NCBI RefSeq assembly: GCF_000384475.1
Contig: NZ_ARWB01000001.1
Location: forward strand, 410,008-474,007
Direction: 5' to 3'
DNA from: Methylopila sp. M107
GTDB lineage: Bacteria; Pseudomonadota; Alphaproteobacteria; Rhizobiales; Methylopilaceae
Length of the DNA: 64,000 nt
Made by a program: the position numbers and the translations under genes. The notes under the pieces are model-generated. The model made no database searches, was not told the DNA's origin, and saw only the letters and a program-made list of their open reading frames with translations. This document shows positions 61,944 to 64,000 of this stretch, piece after piece (positions within the stretch are counted from its first letter, which is position 1; every line of letters starts with the position of its first letter).

Positions 61944-64000
61944 GCGCTCGAGGCCTCCTTAGGGCGTCCCCAGCCGCCGCCGGTCGGCGTTTCTATGATG
62001 ATGGCGTCGCCGGCGTCGACCGAGATTTGGTCGCAACCTCCCAGTTCTTCCAGCCCGCCTTTCGTCCGCCGGACGAAATTCTTGCCCGTCTCGCCATCCT
62101 CGCCTCCATCGACGCCGAAAGGCGGGATTTTTCTGTGCCCCGACAGCACGGCGCAATCCATCGGCTCGAGGAAGCGGATCACCCGCCGCACCCCGTCGCC
62201 CGCCGACCACTTTCCGCGTCCGCCGGAGCCTTCCCGGATCGAAAACTCTTCGAGCACAACGGGATAACGCTGCTCGAGGATCTCCGGGTCGGTCAGCCGC
62301 GAATTCGTCATGTGGGTGTGGACCGCGTCCGTGCCGTCGAAGCCGGGCCCGGCGGAGGATCCGGAGCAGATCGTCTCGTAATATTGCCGGCGGGCGTCGC
62401 CGAAGGTCAGGTTGTTCATGGTGCCCTGCGCGGCAGCCATTGCGTTCAGCGCGCCGAACAGCGCGTCGACCACCGCCTGGCTTGTCTCGACATTGCCGGC
62501 GACCACGGCGGCCGGCGATTTCGGGCTCAGCATCGTCCCGTCCGGCACGACGATGTCGATCGGCCGGAGGCATCCGGCGTTCATCGGTATGTCATCGTCG
62601 ACCATCACGCGGAAGCAGTAGAGCACCGCCGCCCGCGTCACCGGTTCCGGGGCGTTGAAGTTGGTCTTCTGCTGTTCGCTCGTCCCGGTGAAATCGACCT
62701 TCGCACGGCGCGCAGCCTTGTCGATCGTGATCTTCACGCGGATCACCGTGCCCTGATCCATCTCATAGGCGAACTCGGCGTCGTCGAGCGTTGCGATCAG
62801 GCGAGCGACGCTCTCAGCTGCGTTGTCCTGAACATGGCCCATATACGCCTGCACCACGTCGAGCCCGAAGCTCGCGATCATTCTCGACAGTTCCTGGACG
62901 CCCTTGGCGTTGGCCGCGACTTGCGCCTTCAGGTCCGCGACGTTCTGGTCCGGATTGCGCGCCGGATATCTGGCGCCGCCCAGCACATTCCGGATTTCCG
63001 CCTCAAGAAAGCGTCCGTCCTCGACCAGCGGCATGACGTCGATCGTGACGCCTTCCTCCTCGATGGTCGTGGCGCGCGGCGACATCGAGCCCGGCGAGAT
63101 TCCGCCGATGTCGGCGTGATGGCCGCGGCTGGCGACGAGGAACAGCAGCTTTGTCCCCGCCTCGTCGAACACCGGCGTCACCACCGTGATGTCGGGGAGG
63201 TGCGTGCCGCCGTCATAGGGCGCGTTCAGCACATAGACCGAGCGGGGCTTCAGCCTGTCGCCCGCGCGCTTCAGAACGGCCTCGACCGATCGGTCCATCG
63301 ACCCCAAGTGGACCGGCATATGTGGCGCGTTCGCGACCAGCGCGCCGTTGGGCGCAAATACCGCGCAGGAGAAGTCGAGCCGCTCCTTGATGTTGACCGA
63401 GGAGGCCGTGTTCTGAAGCACCAGCCCCATCTGCTCGGCGATCGACATGAACAGGTTGTTGAAGATCTCCAGCATCACCGGGTCGGCTGCGGCGCCGATC
63501 GCCTTGCGCGCTTCGCGTGGGCGGGAGCGGGTGAGGACCAGATGGTCCTGGGTCGTGAGCGACGCACGCCAGCCGTCCTCGACGACGATCGTCTGGTTGG
63601 GCTCGACGATCAGCGCCGGACCGTCGACGGCATGGCCGGCGCCAAGTTGGTCGCGGCGATAGACGGCGGCTTCGCGCGACTTGCCGTTGGCGAAAATTTC
63701 GACCTTTCGCTCGGGGGAGGGCAGGGGGGCGGTCGGCTCGTCCTGTTCCGGCTCGTCGAGGCCCGATCCGCCGCCAAAACACTCGACCTCCACCGCCTCG
63801 ACGATAAGCCCGCGCGCCTCGTCGACGAAGCCGAAGCGCGCCTTGTGCTGCTCGGCGAAGTCGCTGGCGATGCTGTCGAGGTCGACGGTTTCGCTGTTCC
63901 CCTCCCCCTTGTGGGGAGGGGTTAGGGGTGGGGGTGGCGCCGAAAGAGGCTCGGACGTCGGGCGTCGAGCGGCGGCGGTCTCGGCGGTCCCTTCTGAACC
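61940..64000 (-). CDS. 5-oxoprolinase / hydantoinase (HyuA C-terminus plus HyuB), partial, with an in-frame repeat
   Basis: At least 686 codons remain open to the right window edge. From about 63890 downward the protein reads [19 protein letters not shown], the C-terminal part of hydantoinase A, then the hydantoinase-B domain ([34 protein letters not shown]). It uses ATP to open 5-oxoproline or a hydantoin. Immediately upstream, the frame passes without a stop through one arm of palindromic repeat B and its spacer (63903-64000), coding [13 protein letters not shown]. Either this is a tolerated insertion in a loop, or the gene is interrupted beyond the edge. It overlaps panB by four bases. Confidence 0.85.
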   Translation of the reverse strand, partial: GSEGTAETAAARRPTSEPLSAPPPPLTPPHKGEGNSETVDLDSIASDFAEQHKARFGFVDEARGLIVEAVEVECFGGGSGLDEPEQDEPTAPLPSPERKVEIFANGKSREAAVYRRDQLGAGHAVDGPALIVEPNQTIVVEDGWRASLTTQDHLVLTRSRPREARKAIGAAADPVMLEIFNNLFMSIAEQMGLVLQNTASSVNIKERLDFSCAVFAPNGALVANAPHMPVHLGSMDRSVEAVLKRAGDRLKPRSVYVLNAPYDGGTHLPDITVVTPVFDEAGTKLLFLVASRGHHADIGGISPGSMSPRATTIEEEGVTIDVMPLVEDGRFLEAEIRNVLGGARYPARNPDQNVADLKAQVAANAKGVQELSRMIASFGLDVVQAYMGHVQDNAAESVARLIATLDDAEFAYEMDQGTVIRVKITIDKAARRAKVDFTGTSEQQKTNFNAPEPVTRAAVLYCFRVMVDDDIPMNAGCLRPIDIVVPDGTMLSPKSPAAVVAGNVETSQAVVDALFGALNAMAAAQGTMNNLTFGDARRQYYETICSGSSAGPGFDGTDAVHTHMTNSRLTDPEILEQRYPVVLEEFSIREGSGGRGKWSAGDGVRRVIRFLEPMDCAVLSGHRKIPPFGVDGGEDGETGKNFVRRTKGGLEELGGCDQISVDAGDAIIIETPTGGGWGRPKEASSA
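63903..64000. repeat. Palindromic repeat, family B, copy 3 (truncated by window edge), inside a coding sequence
   Basis: The left arm (63903-63936) matches copies 1 and 2 with one change (TTGTGG for TTGCGG). The spacer of about 62 bp fills the rest, ending TGAACC as in copy 2. The right arm would begin at the window edge. It lies within the oxoprolinase frame. Confidence 0.85.

Noticed and set aside
62027..63925. 632-codon frame antisense to the oxoprolinase
   Set aside because: Shadow of a clear hydantoinase B domain on the minus strand.

Overview
The window is chromosomal DNA of a high-GC alphaproteobacterium. A PhyR/NepR/EcfG general stress locus, a family of Omp25/31-type porin-like proteins, cold-shock protein CspA, OpgC, a split MetH and the codon bias place it in the Hyphomicrobiales (Rhizobiales). 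The genus cannot be fixed from the sequence alone. No rRNA, tRNA or CRISPR array was seen, and nearly all of the window is coding.

Layout. 1-8 kb (all minus strand): a methionine-cycle cluster (split MetH, MetF, an ArsR-type regulator fused to a methyltransferase, with a palindromic operator over its start codon), then a MOSC protein, trans-aconitate methyltransferase, a Phd-like small protein and EttA. 8-16 kb: a secreted GH2 glycosidase, CbpA/CbpM, an MDR oxidoreductase with a LysR regulator, and a large FAD/NAD(P)-binding protein. 16.2-17.5 kb: an IS110-family element sitting inside an intergenic palindromic repeat. Its 164-bp left end carries a bridge-RNA-like structure whose guide segments match both the target and the element's own ends. 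17.5-30 kb: UvrC, an SDR enzyme, four outer-membrane beta-barrel paralogues in a row, a BON-LysM protein, GST, CspA, RlmJ (apparent CTG start), a cupin, RNase T2, small secreted proteins and an ornithine/lysine decarboxylase. 30-38.3 kb: a SpoU/TrmH methyltransferase, Uup, and the general stress locus (HisKA_2 sensor, ecfG, nepR, a small membrane protein, phyR, a second degenerate kinase-like protein) beside a Crp/Fnr regulator. 38.4-48 kb: galE, an MFS transporter, OpgC, two tandem secreted ricin-lectin plus galactose-oxidase-like copper radical enzymes, and an SCO copper chaperone. 48-64 kb: pyruvate carboxylase, small membrane proteins, a phosphoesterase, Nudix, a Tat-exported AKR, glutathionyl-hydroquinone reductase, GNAT, a membrane-fused ATP-grasp protein, an isochorismatase, an extensin-like lipoprotein, PanB, and a 5-oxoprolinase/hydantoinase that runs off the right edge.

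The most noteworthy points are: (1) the IS110 element with readable target and donor guides, inserted in a palindromic repeat; (2) a second palindromic repeat family with 34-bp arms and a constant spacer of about 62 bp, which reads in frame through the oxoprolinase gene and supplies the C-terminus of the TrmH-like protein; (3) tandem bacterial galactose-oxidase homologues that keep every copper/radical residue and lie next to an SCO copper chaperone; (4) a general stress locus in which both kinase-like proteins lack the ATP-binding N-box asparagine; (5) a probably leaderless, operator-overlapped start for the methionine regulator.

Functional links: the MetH/MetF/ArsR-methyltransferase group remakes methionine and probably senses S-adenosylhomocysteine or a related metabolite. 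NepR, EcfG and PhyR form the partner-switching stress circuit. SCO could load copper into the two exported oxidases. Several gene pairs are coupled by ATGA/GTGA overlaps (ArsR-MTase/metF, phd-like/tam, cbpA/cbpM, nepR/ecfG, galE/MFS, secreted protein/RNase T2, oxoprolinase/panB).
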